This document shows, one piece after another, positions 39,147 to 48,396 of a DNA stretch of 49,661 bases (position 1 is the first letter of the stretch; every line of letters starts with the position of its first letter). Source of the DNA: Candidatus Accumulibacter necessarius (lineage in GTDB: Bacteria; Pseudomonadota; Gammaproteobacteria; Burkholderiales; Rhodocyclaceae); contig JAFLDL010000035.1 in NCBI GenBank assembly GCA_017302435.1, positions 1 to 49,661 on the forward strand, written 5' to 3'. Both the position numbers and the translations under genes were made by a program. The notes beneath the pieces were generated by a model. That model ran no database searches. It was not told where the DNA came from and saw only the letters and a program-made list of their open reading frames with translations.

Positions 39147-40166
39147 TCAAGCGCCGGTCAACGGCCACCGCGGCCGCACCGCGAACGCACCCGCCGGCTT
39201 GCTGGAAACCCCCGCCTGCAGACGCAGGGCACCGGCGAGCGCGATCATCGCGCCATTGTCGGTACAGAATTCGAGTTCCGGGTAGAAGACTGCGACCCTC
39301 TCCCGTGCCGCCTGTGCGTCAAGCTGGCGCCGCAACGCGCGGTTGGCGCCGACGCCTCCAGCGACCACCAGCTGCTGCAGACCGCTGACCTTCACCGCCC
39401 GCAGGGCCTTGCTGACCAGCACTTCGACGATCGCGTCCTGGAAGCCGCAGGCAATGTCCGCCCGCTGCTCGTCGCTGATCGCGGTCATTTCGCGCACCCT
39501 GGTCACGACAGCCGTTTTCAGACCGCTGAAGCTGAAATCGAGGTCCCCTGAATTCAGCATCGGACGCGGCAGCTTCACCACCCCAGGGCGGCCGCTGTCG
39601 GCCAGCGCGGCCAGCGCGGCACCACCCGGGTAGCCGAGACCAAGCAGTTTGGCAGTCTTGTCGAAAGCCTCGCCGGCAGCGTCGTCGAGCGTTTCACCCA
39701 TCAACTCGTAGCGCCCGACGCCGGTGACGTGCATCAGCTGGCTGTGGCCGCCCGACACCAGCAGTGCGACGAAGGGAAAAGACGGCGGCCTGCTCGACAG
39801 CAGCGGTGACAGCAGATGGCCTTCGAGGTGATGGACCGGCACCGTCGGCACACCAAGTGCGGTGGCCAGGGCTTCGGCAAAGGCGGCGCCGACCAGCAGG
39901 GCGCCCGCCAGTCCCGGCCCCTGCGTGTAGGCGACGGCGTCAAGCTCGGCCAGCGTGCAACTGCTGTCGGCCAGCACCTGGCGGAGCAACGGCACCAGTC
40001 GTCGAACATGATCCCGCGACGCGAGTTCCGGCACCACGCCACCGTAGTCCGCGTGCATGCAGACCTGCGAGTGCAGGGCGTGCGCGAGCAGGGTGCCGCC
40101 AGCATCGGTGCTGTACAGCGCGATACCCGTTTCGTCGCAGGAGGATTCGATTCCGAGAACCAGCAT
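39147..40166 (-). CDS. tsaD: tRNA threonylcarbamoyladenosine transferase TsaD
   Basis: TsaD, with TsaB and TsaE, makes t6A37 in ANN-decoding tRNAs. From ATG 40166 the 339-residue protein has [51 protein letters not shown], the metal site VHHLEGHLL (H113, H117), [38 protein letters not shown] and [13 protein letters not shown] start three codons earlier (40175) is possible. Length matches E. coli TsaD (337). Confidence 0.97.
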   Translation of the reverse strand: MLVLGIESSCDETGIALYSTDAGGTLLAHALHSQVCMHADYGGVVPELASRDHVRRLVPLLRQVLADSSCTLAELDAVAYTQGPGLAGALLVGAAFAEALATALGVPTVPVHHLEGHLLSPLLSSRPPSFPFVALLVSGGHSQLMHVTGVGRYELMGETLDDAAGEAFDKTAKLLGLGYPGGAALAALADSGRPGVVKLPRPMLNSGDLDFSFSGLKTAVVTRVREMTAISDEQRADIACGFQDAIVEVLVSKALRAVKVSGLQQLVVAGGVGANRALRRQLDAQAARERVAVFYPELEFCTDNGAMIALAGALRLQAGVSSKPAGAFAVRPRWPLTGA

Positions 40167-40176
40167 TGGCCGCATT

Positions 40177-40400
40177 CTACTCCAGCCGGCCGCGCCACCC
40201 GAGCGGCAGCGTTGCGGGCACCTTCGCCAGCGCTTCGGCTTCACGCAGGAACTGTCCCGCATGGCGCGTCATTCCTTCTTGCACGGCAGTCCAGACGCAC
40301 ACGGGAAAATCGTTCGGAAGCGAAGACTGCACGCGATCGAGCACTGCATCCACGCCTGCCGCCATGTCGACCATTTGTGGCCAGGCGCTTGCGGATGTCG
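40177..40400 (-). pseudogene. Possible HipA-like C-terminal remnant
   Basis: A minus-strand frame ending just before tsaD carries a protein-like stretch of about 70 residues with [20 protein letters not shown], then [21 protein letters not shown] and [12 protein letters not shown]. The pattern LPxDFPxxVWxxVxxGMxRxAxxFL resembles, from memory, the C-terminal end of HipA-type kinases. Everything upstream is taken by the end of the M1 peptidase frame. If the homology is right it is a short remnant with no catalytic part. It overlaps the 3' end of the peptidase frame. Confidence 0.3.
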
Positions 40401-42442
40401 GCGCTGTCGGGCGGCAGGATGACGGGGACCGGCGGGTCGATCATCGGCCAGATTCCGCGTTCGACCGCCCGGCCGCCGTCGAAGACCAGCCAGCTCTGGC
40501 TGCCGTAGTGGGGTAATGGCCGCAGCAGAGCGCTCAGGGCGGCGGCGTCCCGGGCTGAAATCACCGCCAGCGCGGTGCGGCCCGGCACGGTCCAGACCTG
40601 TGCCGTGCCACGCTGGCCAGGGTCCGGCGGTCGCGGCGGCAGCTTCGCGGCAGCCAGCGCCGCATCGATCTCGGCATGCAGGCCGACCAGCAAAACCGGG
40701 GTCGCTACCCGGCGGAGTTCGTCGAGCGCGATCTCGCGCGGTGGCGCTTCGAAGACCCGGCCGGCCAGAGCCGTCGCCGCAGCGCGCACCTCGGGCAGCG
40801 CGGACACCTGCAGCAGTCGCGCTTCGCGCGCGACGATCCATTGCCGCAGGATCGGCGGCAACTGCTCGGCGTCGAGCGATCGCCAAAGGCGTAGGTCGGG
40901 GTCCAGGCGAACGCTCTTCGGCAGGCGGTCGACGGCCAGCATCAGCGTTTGCTGCGCTCCGTCCACGCTGAGCGTGCGGCTTTCGACGGCATCTCCATAG
41001 TCCAGCTCGATCGGCAGACGCAAGGCATAGGCGGGGGCGCCCTGGGTCACCTGGAAGCGCAGGCGGTAACCAGCGCTAGACGCCACGGCGCTGGCACCGG
41101 CGATCCTCGGTTGCGGCGCTCCCGGGCGATACAGCCACTGCCTGAAGAAGGAAGTCAGCACTTGCCCGGACGCCTGTTCAAAGGCCCGCTGCAGATCGCC
41201 CCAGGTGGCGACGCGGAAGCGCTGCTCTTGCCAGAAGGTCCGCAGCCCGCGCTGGAAGGCGTCTTCACCCAGCAGGTCGCGCAGCATCACGAAGAGCATC
41301 GCCGACTTGCCGTAGCCGACCGCCGCCGCGCCATGCGTTCGCGATCGGAACGAGGCCAGCGTCTGCCGGCTAGCCACGGGCACGGCGGCGAAGTCGCGCA
41401 GCCAGCCGAGCCGCAGCGCACGCGCGGCGGCGGCTGAGATTCGCTCCTGGTAGGCGTAGTCGGCCATGAAGGTCGTCAGCCCTTCGGCCCAGTTGCCGCT
41501 CGCGTAATCGACCAGGACGCCGTTGCCCCACCAGTTGTGAAGGATCTCGTGGCCCAGCGAGGTGGCGCGAATGAAGGGCAGCTTGAGCACCTCGGCGCCC
41601 AGGTAGGTCAGCGTCGGCATGCCGAAACCGGTCGGCAGCGGGCTGGCGACAACCGAAAAGCCGCGGAACGGATAGGCGCCGATCGCCGCGGCGTAGGATT
41701 CGAGATGCGCGCGCGTTTCGTCGAGATAGCTGTCGGCGAGACCCTTGATCCGGTCGAGATCGCGCGTGAAATAGGTGCGCAGGCGCAGTGGCTCGGCACC
41801 GGCCCGCGCCATCATCTGCTCGCGAATGATCCACGGACCGGCCATCAGGTCGATGCCGTCGGCCGGGTGCGCGAATTCAAAGTCGGCGCGATAGCGATCG
41901 CCACGGGCAAGCGGCAACTCTTCCTTGAGCAGGCGGCCGGCAACCAGTGCCCGCTGGTCGCCGGGCACGCTCAACCGGACCCGATAACGGAAAAACTCAG
42001 CCGGACGCGGATACCAGGCCCCACCGGCGGGCAGAAAGCTGCCTTCGACCGCGGCCATCGGCGGCAATTGGCGCAACACCTGACGATGGTCGAGCCGGGT
42101 GTCGAGCGCCGGCAGCGTGCCCTGATACTCGACGCGCAGCGACCGACTGCCGGCTGGCAGAGGCAACTGCCAGCGACGCAGACTGCCCTGCTGCTCGCCT
42201 GCCGTGATCGGCAGCGGGCGGCCATCCGCCGCAGCCGCGGCGATGGCCAGTGATTCGTGAAGGACGAAACGGAAGGTCGGCGGCACCGGAGTGATCGTGG
42301 CGACCACCGTGAGACGGCGGCTGCCCGGATCGAGATCGACGTCAAGGTCGATGGCCGGCGGGGCGGCGAACGCGACAGGCAGCGGCGCAGCAAGGACCAG
42401 CAGCAACCGCGCCAGTCGCCGCAGCATCGCCGGGAAGCTCAT
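40241..42442 (-). CDS. M1-type zinc aminopeptidase, exported
   Basis: From ATG 42442 the frame encodes 733 residues with a signal peptide ([15 protein letters not shown]). The zinc motif HEILHNWW is followed by [17 protein letters not shown], which gives the second glutamate 17 rather than 18 residues later. Upstream lie [15 protein letters not shown] and a substrate-type [14 protein letters not shown]; downstream are [18 protein letters not shown] and [16 protein letters not shown]. The last 60 or so residues, after [10 protein letters not shown], are arginine-rich and shadow-like and overlap the HipA-like remnant, so the native C-terminus may lie near 40430. Its ATG overlaps the ChaN-PDZ stop (ATGA), so the two are coupled. 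Confidence 0.8.
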   Translation of the reverse strand: MSFPAMLRRLARLLLVLAAPLPVAFAAPPAIDLDVDLDPGSRRLTVVATITPVPPTFRFVLHESLAIAAAAADGRPLPITAGEQQGSLRRWQLPLPAGSRSLRVEYQGTLPALDTRLDHRQVLRQLPPMAAVEGSFLPAGGAWYPRPAEFFRYRVRLSVPGDQRALVAGRLLKEELPLARGDRYRADFEFAHPADGIDLMAGPWIIREQMMARAGAEPLRLRTYFTRDLDRIKGLADSYLDETRAHLESYAAAIGAYPFRGFSVVASPLPTGFGMPTLTYLGAEVLKLPFIRATSLGHEILHNWWGNGVLVDYASGNWAEGLTTFMADYAYQERISAAAARALRLGWLRDFAAVPVASRQTLASFRSRTHGAAAVGYGKSAMLFVMLRDLLGEDAFQRGLRTFWQEQRFRVATWGDLQRAFEQASGQVLTSFFRQWLYRPGAPQPRIAGASAVASSAGYRLRFQVTQGAPAYALRLPIELDYGDAVESRTLSVDGAQQTLMLAVDRLPKSVRLDPDLRLWRSLDAEQLPPILRQWIVAREARLLQVSALPEVRAAATALAGRVFEAPPREIALDELRRVATPVLLVGLHAEIDAALAAAKLPPRPPDPGQRGTAQVWTVPGRTALAVISARDAAALSALLRPLPHYGSQSWLVFDGGRAVERGIWPMIDPPVPVILPPDSADIRKRLATNGRHGGRRGCSARSRAVFASERFSRVRLDCRARRNDAPCGTVPA

Positions 42443-43680
42443 CCGCCGGCGGGAAATCTGACGACCACTTCGAGCTTCCGCCCGGCGCGCTCGATCTGCA
42501 GCGGCAGCCAGGTTCCGGCCGGCTGCCGGCGGACGGCCGTGAGAACCGAAGACAGTTCCGCGGCCGGTTTGCCGGCGACTTCGAGAATCTGGTCGCCCGC
42601 TTGCAGACCGCTCATCTCGGCCAGGCTGCCGGGGCTGACACTGGCAATCACGACCCGACCGCCCTGCTTGTCGAGTGCCACACCCAGGCGCGGCGGCTCG
42701 GGTGCGGCGTCGGCGGTCACCGGCACGGCGAATACCGCATCGGCAATTCCCGGCCGCAGTTCGGCGCAATCGCCACCTGCCGGCATCGGCAGCAGGGTAC
42801 CGATCGACGGGATGCCGAGCGCGCGCAACTGATGCGGCACGCCATGGCCGAAGCGCAGATGCCCGCTACCCATGATGCCGACCACCAGCGGTCTCTGGTC
42901 GCCGGCGGCCGGCGCCGCCTGACGAGCCAGCACTTCGGCCATCGCCCGATCCCAGGCCAGCTGGGAATCGACGAAGTTGGCAAAGGCCGGATCGCGAGAA
43001 CTGGCTTTCGCCGTCTTGCCGCGCATCGCCGCATGCTGGCGGTAGATTTCGAAGAGGAACTGACGATAGGCGGCCAATGCTGGTGCCGGGCGGCCAACAC
43101 CTTCGCGTTCGGCCGCGGGGACGGCGTCCCATCCCTTCTCGGCAATCGCACGCGTCAACTCGGGTTCGATATTCAGGGCGAGCATCGGGATCCGGTTGAG
43201 GCGGGCGAACTGGAACAGCGGCAGGTAGATTTCAGCCGACACGCTCCAGACCTTCTCCCACTCGGACTGCGCCAGGAAATCCTTGACGCTCAGTTCGCCG
43301 GCCACCCAGCGATCGAGTACCGGCTGCACCCGTCGGGGAAACATTTCGAAACCGATCACCATCTGTGGCCGCTGCGCATGCAGACCGGCGAGCACCTGCA
43401 ACTGCCAGCGGTGATGGTCGGCGTCGTCGTGCTGCTCGCCGAGCAGCACGACGTCACGTCTTGCCAGCTCGGAGAGCACCTGCTGACTGTTGGCGAGCTG
43501 TGCTCCACGGTCGCCGAAGATCGTCCAGCTTGCGGGTGCCAGGCACGGCTTGCCGGTGGCCGGCGATTGCTCGGGCGCCTTGCCGGCCGCGCCGGTTTCA
43601 GTCACCAGGATGCCGGCAGCGACGGCGGTGACCAGGAGCAGAGCGAAGATCAGGCGAAAAAGGGAGGCTGTGGTCATCAT
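42439..43680 (-). CDS. ChaN-family protein fused to a PDZ domain
   Basis: The ATG at 43680 gives 413 residues; an in-frame ATG at 43698 is equally possible, as neither has a clear ribosome site. An N-terminal hydrophobic signal (SLFRLIFALLLVTAVAAGILV) is followed by the ChaN (EreA/ChaN haem-binding-like) domain: VVLLGEQHDDADHHRWQLQ, MVIGFEMFPRRVQPVLDRW, FARLNRIPMLALNIE and VVGIMGSGHLRFGHGVPHQL. The C-terminal 90 residues form a PDZ domain (GVALDKQGGRVVIASVSPGSLAEMSGLQAGDQILEV). ChaN binds haem pairs in Campylobacter; the role here is inferred. It is coupled to the M1-type peptidase gene. Confidence 0.85.
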   Translation of the reverse strand: MMTTASLFRLIFALLLVTAVAAGILVTETGAAGKAPEQSPATGKPCLAPASWTIFGDRGAQLANSQQVLSELARRDVVLLGEQHDDADHHRWQLQVLAGLHAQRPQMVIGFEMFPRRVQPVLDRWVAGELSVKDFLAQSEWEKVWSVSAEIYLPLFQFARLNRIPMLALNIEPELTRAIAEKGWDAVPAAEREGVGRPAPALAAYRQFLFEIYRQHAAMRGKTAKASSRDPAFANFVDSQLAWDRAMAEVLARQAAPAAGDQRPLVVGIMGSGHLRFGHGVPHQLRALGIPSIGTLLPMPAGGDCAELRPGIADAVFAVPVTADAAPEPPRLGVALDKQGGRVVIASVSPGSLAEMSGLQAGDQILEVAGKPAAELSSVLTAVRRQPAGTWLPLQIERAGRKLEVVVRFPAGG

Positions 43681-43931
43681 GGTCGGGATCGGGAGCATTC
43701 GGGGTGAGCTGGCCCGATACGCGGGCTGGCGTGAGCTGACTATTCTGCGGCCTAATTGACAAGGACAAACGAGGCATGATGGGGTTCAACCGGCAGCGTA
43801 CTTTCGCCCTTCCGACGGCGGCTCTCGGCACGGGCGATTCGTGCCAGCGAGCGTGAAAACGCAGCGCAGGGTGCCGGAAAAGTCCTCAAGCTGCTATCTT
43901 GTCGCGGTTGATTCTACCGCGGGAGCGCTCA

Positions 43932-46010
43932 ATGACCGTATCAGCCCCCAAGCCTGCCCTCACCAGGGTCGTGCGCGGTGCCTGCCCGCACGATTGCCCG
44001 GACACCTGCGCACTGGATGTGACGGTCGCCGACGGGCGCGTCGTCAAGGTCGCCGGCGCCGCCGACCACCCACCGACGGCCGGGGTACTCTGCACCAAGG
44101 TCGCCTGCTACCCCGAGCGCATCTACCATCCCGACCGGCTGCTCTACCCGTTGCGCCGGGTCGGCCCCAAGGGGCCCGGCGCGCGCTTCGAGCGCATCTC
44201 CTGGAACGCGGCGCTGGCCTGCATCGCCGAGCGCTTCCGCCAGATTGCCGCAGCCGACGGCGCCGAGGCCATCGTTCCCTACAGCTACGCCGGCAACTCG
44301 GGCCTGCTCGGCTACGGGTCGATGGACCGCCGCTTCTTCCACCGTCTCGGCGCCGCGCAGCTCGACCGGACCATCTGCGCCAGCGCCGGCGCCATGGGCT
44401 ACCGGGCGACGATCGGCGGCAGCGTCGGTTTCGACGCCGACCAGCTCGTCAATGCGCGGCTGATCATCCTCTGGGGTAGCAACAGCGTCGTTTCCAACCT
44501 CCACTTCTGGCGCCTGGCGCAGGCGGCCAAGCGTCGCGGAGCCCGCCTGATCGCCATCGATCCCTGTCGCACGACCACCGCGGACAAGTGCCACCAGCAC
44601 ATCGCGCTGCTGCCGGGAACCGACAGCGCTCTGGCGCTCGGCCTGATGCATGTGCTGATCCGCGACGACCTGCTTGACCACGACTACATCGCCCGCCATA
44701 CCCTGGGCTTCGACGCGCTCAGGCAGCGCGCCGTGGCCTACCCGCCGGAGCGGGTGGCGGCGATCTGCGGCATCAGCACGACGGAAATCGAACAGCTCGC
44801 GCGCGAATACGGCAGCACCCGACCGGCGGCAATCCGCACCAACTATGGCATCAACCGCACCGCAGGCGGCGGCATGGCGCTGCGCACGGTGGCCTGCCTG
44901 CCCGCATTGACCGGTGCCTGGCGAGACGCCGCCGGCGGTGTTCTGCTGTCCACCTCGGGCAACTACCCAGTCGACAGTGCCGCCCTCGAGCGACCCGACC
45001 TGATGCCGACACCGACGCCGAGAACGATCAACATGAGCACCATCGGCCACGATCTGGTGCACGCGCAACCGGCGATCAAGGCGCTGTTCGTCTACAACAG
45101 CAATCCGGTCGCGGTCGCCCCGCAAGCGCAGGAAGTCGTGCGAGGTTTCGCTCGCGACGACCTGTTCACCGTCGTCCATGACCTTTTCCAGACCGATACC
45201 GCCGACTACGCCGACATCCTGCTGCCGGCAACCAGCCACATGGAGCAGCTCGACATCCACAAGTCGTATGGCCATCTGCATCTCCAGGTTAACCAGCCGG
45301 CCATCGCGCCGCTCGGCGAGGCGCTGCCGAATACCGAGCTGTTCCGCCGGCTGGCCAGGGAAATGGGTTTCAGCGAAAGTTGTTTTTCCGACAGCGACGA
45401 TGACCTCTGCCGCCAGGCCTTCGACTGGAGCGATCCGCGCCTCGCGGGATGGTCGTGGGAGAGACTCAAGGCCGACGGCCACGCCCGCCTGAACCTGCCG
45501 CAGAACCAGGCGCCGTTCGCAGACGGTGGCTTCCCGACGCCTTCCGGCAAGTGCGAGTTCTACAGCCAGATGCTGGCCGATCTGGGACTCGATCCGCTGC
45601 CAGACTTCATCGCCCCGCGCGAATGGCGGCAAAGTCCGCTGGCAGCGGAGTTTCCGCTGGCCCTGATCACGCCACCGGCGCGCAATTTCCTCAATACCAG
45701 CTTTGCCAACTCGCCGCGCTTTCTGGCGCAGGAAAAGTCGCCCGCGGTCCATCTCAACCCCGCCGACGCAACCGCCCGTGGCATTGCCGACGACCACCCG
45801 GTGCGCATCTTCAACCGACGCGGCGAATTCCACGCCCGGGCCGTGGTGACCGACCGGGTACGGCCAGGCGTTGCCATGGCGACTTCGATCTGGTGGCGCA
45901 AGCTGTCGCCCGACGGCCGCAACTGCAACGAGGTCACCAGCCAGGCGCTGACCGACATGGCAGGAGGAGCGACGTTCTACGACTGCCTGGTCGAGGTCGC
46001 ATGCCTCTAG
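43932..46010 (+). CDS. Molybdopterin oxidoreductase with N-terminal 4Fe-4S site
   Basis: The ATG at 43932 has GGGAG six bases upstream. The 692-residue protein has four cysteines for a [4Fe-4S] cluster: C18, C22, C26 (ACPHDCPDTC) and C54 (GVLCTK). Molybdopterin-binding stretches follow: RFERISWNAAL, IVPYSYAGNSGLLGYGSMD, LIILWGSNSVVSNLHFW, LIAIDPCRTTTADKCHQHI, ADYADILLPATSHMEQLDIH and the C-terminal MoCo domain SPAVHLNPADATARGIADDHPVRIFNRRGEF. Family (DMSO-reductase type) is clear, substrate is not. No iron-sulphur or membrane partner lies next to it, and there is no twin-arginine signal, so it is probably cytoplasmic. mogA is in the window. Confidence 0.9.
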   Translation: MTVSAPKPALTRVVRGACPHDCPDTCALDVTVADGRVVKVAGAADHPPTAGVLCTKVACYPERIYHPDRLLYPLRRVGPKGPGARFERISWNAALACIAERFRQIAAADGAEAIVPYSYAGNSGLLGYGSMDRRFFHRLGAAQLDRTICASAGAMGYRATIGGSVGFDADQLVNARLIILWGSNSVVSNLHFWRLAQAAKRRGARLIAIDPCRTTTADKCHQHIALLPGTDSALALGLMHVLIRDDLLDHDYIARHTLGFDALRQRAVAYPPERVAAICGISTTEIEQLAREYGSTRPAAIRTNYGINRTAGGGMALRTVACLPALTGAWRDAAGGVLLSTSGNYPVDSAALERPDLMPTPTPRTINMSTIGHDLVHAQPAIKALFVYNSNPVAVAPQAQEVVRGFARDDLFTVVHDLFQTDTADYADILLPATSHMEQLDIHKSYGHLHLQVNQPAIAPLGEALPNTELFRRLAREMGFSESCFSDSDDDLCRQAFDWSDPRLAGWSWERLKADGHARLNLPQNQAPFADGGFPTPSGKCEFYSQMLADLGLDPLPDFIAPREWRQSPLAAEFPLALITPPARNFLNTSFANSPRFLAQEKSPAVHLNPADATARGIADDHPVRIFNRRGEFHARAVVTDRVRPGVAMATSIWWRKLSPDGRNCNEVTSQALTDMAGGATFYDCLVEVACL

Positions 46011-46100
46011 ACAGACATCAAGGACTTGGGAACCTGCGCTCGCTTTACAATGAGACGGCTGGCTGGTTCGGCCACCTGAAGCGTTGACAGGATTCCCGTG

Positions 46101-47336
46101 ATGCGTCAGAAGATCTCGCTCATCGTTCAACCGGGCGACAGTTTTTTCCCCATCGTACGCGCGATTGACCGGGCGGAGCGCTCGATCAACCTGACCGTAT
46201 TCCGGATGGACGACCCGATCATCCAGCAGGCGCTGCTCGAAGCTCGCCAGCGCGGCGTCCGGATTCGCGTGCTCATATCAAGCAGTGCTCGCGGCTGGGA
46301 GGAGAAGAACCGCAAGCTCCTCAAGGACGCCAAGGAGACCGGTATTGCCACCAAGGAACCGGCGGGTGACAGCAAGCGGGCGCGATACCACTACAAGGTA
46401 ATGACCGTAGACGACGAGGAGGCTCTCGTGTTCACCTTCAACCCGACTCGGGAAAACCTTCACTACACGCGCGACTTTGGCATCCAGGTCTACAACCCCG
46501 CGATCGCCACCGAGATCAACCGGCTCTTTAACGCTGACTGGAATGATCTACCCTTCGCACCCGACCAGGAGTCGCCGTTGCTGGTCAGCCCGTTCAACAG
46601 CCGGCAGAAAATGGAGATGCTGCTCGAAAACGCCGGGGAGTCGATCCAGATCGCCGACGCGAAACTGACCGACCCGGCAATCATCCGCCTGCTGGTGAAG
46701 AAGGCCCGCAGCGGCATCCCGATCCGCGTCCTTGGTGACGAGGAACACGGCAGCGAGCTACCTTCCGAGATCGATTTCCGGGCGGTGCCACGCTACAGAC
46801 TGCACGCCAAGTGCGCGATCATTGACGGTGTCACGGCGGTCATCGGCAGCATGAATCTGCGCACGGAGAGCCTCGATCGGCGCCGCGAACTCTCCATCAC
46901 GGTCGACGACGCCGACGTCCTGCGCGGGTTGGCGGCCGTCTTCGAGAGTGACTGGGAGCACAAGGCACCGGCATCCGACAGCACTGCCACGCAGGTCATG
47001 AGGGCATTTGACACGCTGTCCACAGAACCGGCCACGGTCTCGGTGGTTGGCTTCGTGCTCATCTCCCGCACCAACGCGCTGGTCCGGCATGCCGTTCGCG
47101 AAGGGCTGACCGCCATCGGGCGCGCGCAGGAGAACGACATCGTGATCACCGACGCCCTAGTGAGCAGGCACCACGCGCAGATCGCGCTCGACGGGGGCAC
47201 CTGCCGAATAACGGACCTTGGCAGCGGCAACGGAACTTTCCTGAACGGGGAACGAATCACCGGGAGCAAGTGCCTGCGCCCAGGCGATGTCGTAAGGATT
47301 GCCGAGAGCGAAGAGTTTCGCCTCCTGGAAATCTAA
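46101..47336 (+). CDS. Phospholipase D-like protein fused to an FHA domain
   Basis: The ATG at 46101 (GTG at 46098 is also possible; AGGA lies upstream) encodes 411 residues without signal peptide. Two PLD repeats each carry HxKx4D: H97/K99/D104 in YHYKVMTVDD and H235/K237/D242 in LHAKCAIIDG, the second followed by GSMNLRTESLDRR. Residues about 325-411 form a forkhead-associated domain with GR at 340-341, SRHH at 355-358 and GNGTFLNG (376-383), all phosphothreonine-binding signatures. PLD enzymes cleave phosphodiesters in lipid or nucleic acid. The FHA part could recruit it to phosphorylated partners. Its target is unknown. Confidence 0.88.
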   Translation: MRQKISLIVQPGDSFFPIVRAIDRAERSINLTVFRMDDPIIQQALLEARQRGVRIRVLISSSARGWEEKNRKLLKDAKETGIATKEPAGDSKRARYHYKVMTVDDEEALVFTFNPTRENLHYTRDFGIQVYNPAIATEINRLFNADWNDLPFAPDQESPLLVSPFNSRQKMEMLLENAGESIQIADAKLTDPAIIRLLVKKARSGIPIRVLGDEEHGSELPSEIDFRAVPRYRLHAKCAIIDGVTAVIGSMNLRTESLDRRRELSITVDDADVLRGLAAVFESDWEHKAPASDSTATQVMRAFDTLSTEPATVSVVGFVLISRTNALVRHAVREGLTAIGRAQENDIVITDALVSRHHAQIALDGGTCRITDLGSGNGTFLNGERITGSKCLRPGDVVRIAESEEFRLLEI

Positions 47337-47613
47337 CGCCGACGGCGATCCGGTCGGAGACCTGGGTGACACGTCGTGCATCCGAACCGCATGGCTTGCT
47401 GCCGGGTTCTGGGCGCGGCGACCGGGGTGCGTGAGTGAAACACATCGGACAGAGAGCCCGTGCCCTGCGCAATGGATGCCAATCGAAGTGAGGGCAATTC
47501 GCCATGGTGTCGCCAGGGTTCCTGTCCCCAGAATTCCTGTCCCGACAATTCGAATCCCTCTCACCCGCTTGCGCGAGCGAGAGGGACGGGCGTGAGAAAG
47601 CGACTACACTCAA
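47337..47613. other. Intergenic region with hairpin and short direct repeats
   Basis: Between the PLD-FHA stop and the PEP-CTERM stop no gene is convincing. Two TTCCTGTCCC copies lie at 47519-47528 and 47534-47543, five bases apart. A two-part hairpin follows at 47556-47585. Confidence 0.5.
47556..47585. terminator. Hairpin between convergent PLD-FHA and PEP-CTERM genes
   Basis: CCCTCTC (47556-47562) pairs with GAGAGGG (47579-47585), and CGCT/AGCG inside adds a second stem. It begins 28 bases beyond the PEP-CTERM stop on the minus strand. No T run follows, so it could be a weak terminator or simply an mRNA end structure. Confidence 0.35.
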
Positions 47614-48396
47614 TCAAACAGCGTTGTGTCCCTTGCGGAGTCTGGCACCAAGCAAACCCAGACCGGCCAGGACCAGTGCCATCGAGCCCGGCTCCGGCAG
47701 ATCAGTCAAGGTGGTCACTTCGCCGGCAATGATCGCCGGGTTGCCGTTGTCGAAGATCGCCAGCACCTGAGCCGGATTGACATTGGTCACGGTAGCGCTG
47801 AACTCGACTGCACCGGGGTTATACGGGAAGGAGACGCCTGCGGTGACCGGGCTGACCAAGCCAGCCGGGGTAACAACGACGTCACCGCTGGAACCTCCCT
47901 GGTTGAAACCTGAGACACCGGAATTCCCGTTGATCAGGCCAATGGGATTGCGGCCATCGTCGTTCGACGCAAACGCCGAGAAGGAGCCAATATACTCGCC
48001 GATATAGCCGCCGCCCGGATTGGTCAGCACGTAGGCCAGCGCCTGATTGAACAACTGATCAGTTTGCGCTGCGCCGATGTCATCCTGAAAATCACCGTTG
48101 AACAGTACGACATTGCCCGTCACGTAATTCTTGACGTTTGCCGCCGCAGTAAGCGAAAGTCCGGTGCCAAAATTGGAACCATTGCGGGTGAAGACAAAGG
48201 CGTCGAAATCAGTGGAGTTCAGAAAGCCCGCGGTGGACAGCTGGGCGTCTGTCACGTAGCTGACGGTGTGCGACGCGCTGTATAGTGAGCCGATATTGTT
48301 CTGGCCGAAGACAGCCAGATTGGCTGCCGACGCCGGGGTAGCAAGGGCTGCCGAAGCAGCGAGTACGGCCAGGGTGACCCGTGAGATTGTTTTCAT
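47614..48396 (-). CDS. PEP-CTERM sorting-domain protein
   Basis: From ATG 48396 the 260-residue protein has a signal peptide (about 1-25, ending ATPASAA), a glycine- and asparagine-rich secreted domain (FDAFVFTRNGSNFGTG, NVKNYVTGNVVLFNGDFQDD, NPGGGYIGEYIGSFSAFASNDDG) and the sorting tail LPEPGSMALVLAG followed by a hydrophobic helix and RLRKG. The PEP-CTERM tail is processed by exosortase and archaeosortase-like systems in exopolysaccharide-forming bacteria. No exosortase is in the window. Only three cysteines or fewer are visible, none in the tail. The domain family is unnamed to me. Confidence 0.88.
   Translation of the reverse strand: MKTISRVTLAVLAASAALATPASAANLAVFGQNNIGSLYSASHTVSYVTDAQLSTAGFLNSTDFDAFVFTRNGSNFGTGLSLTAAANVKNYVTGNVVLFNGDFQDDIGAAQTDQLFNQALAYVLTNPGGGYIGEYIGSFSAFASNDDGRNPIGLINGNSGVSGFNQGGSSGDVVVTPAGLVSPVTAGVSFPYNPGAVEFSATVTNVNPAQVLAIFDNGNPAIIAGEVTTLTDLPEPGSMALVLAGLGLLGARLRKGHNAV

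Noticed and set aside
43941-46130. A 729-residue open frame antisense to the molybdopterin oxidoreductase
   Set aside because: It is R/G/V/H-rich with no recognisable motif and no ribosome site, while the plus strand has conserved catalytic and cluster motifs throughout. Long antisense frames are expected in high-G+C DNA.
47257-47613. A minus-strand frame over the direct repeats that could be the start of a small transposase
   Set aside because: It overlaps the FHA-coding end, has no transposase motif and stops inside the preceding gene; the repeats alone do not support it.
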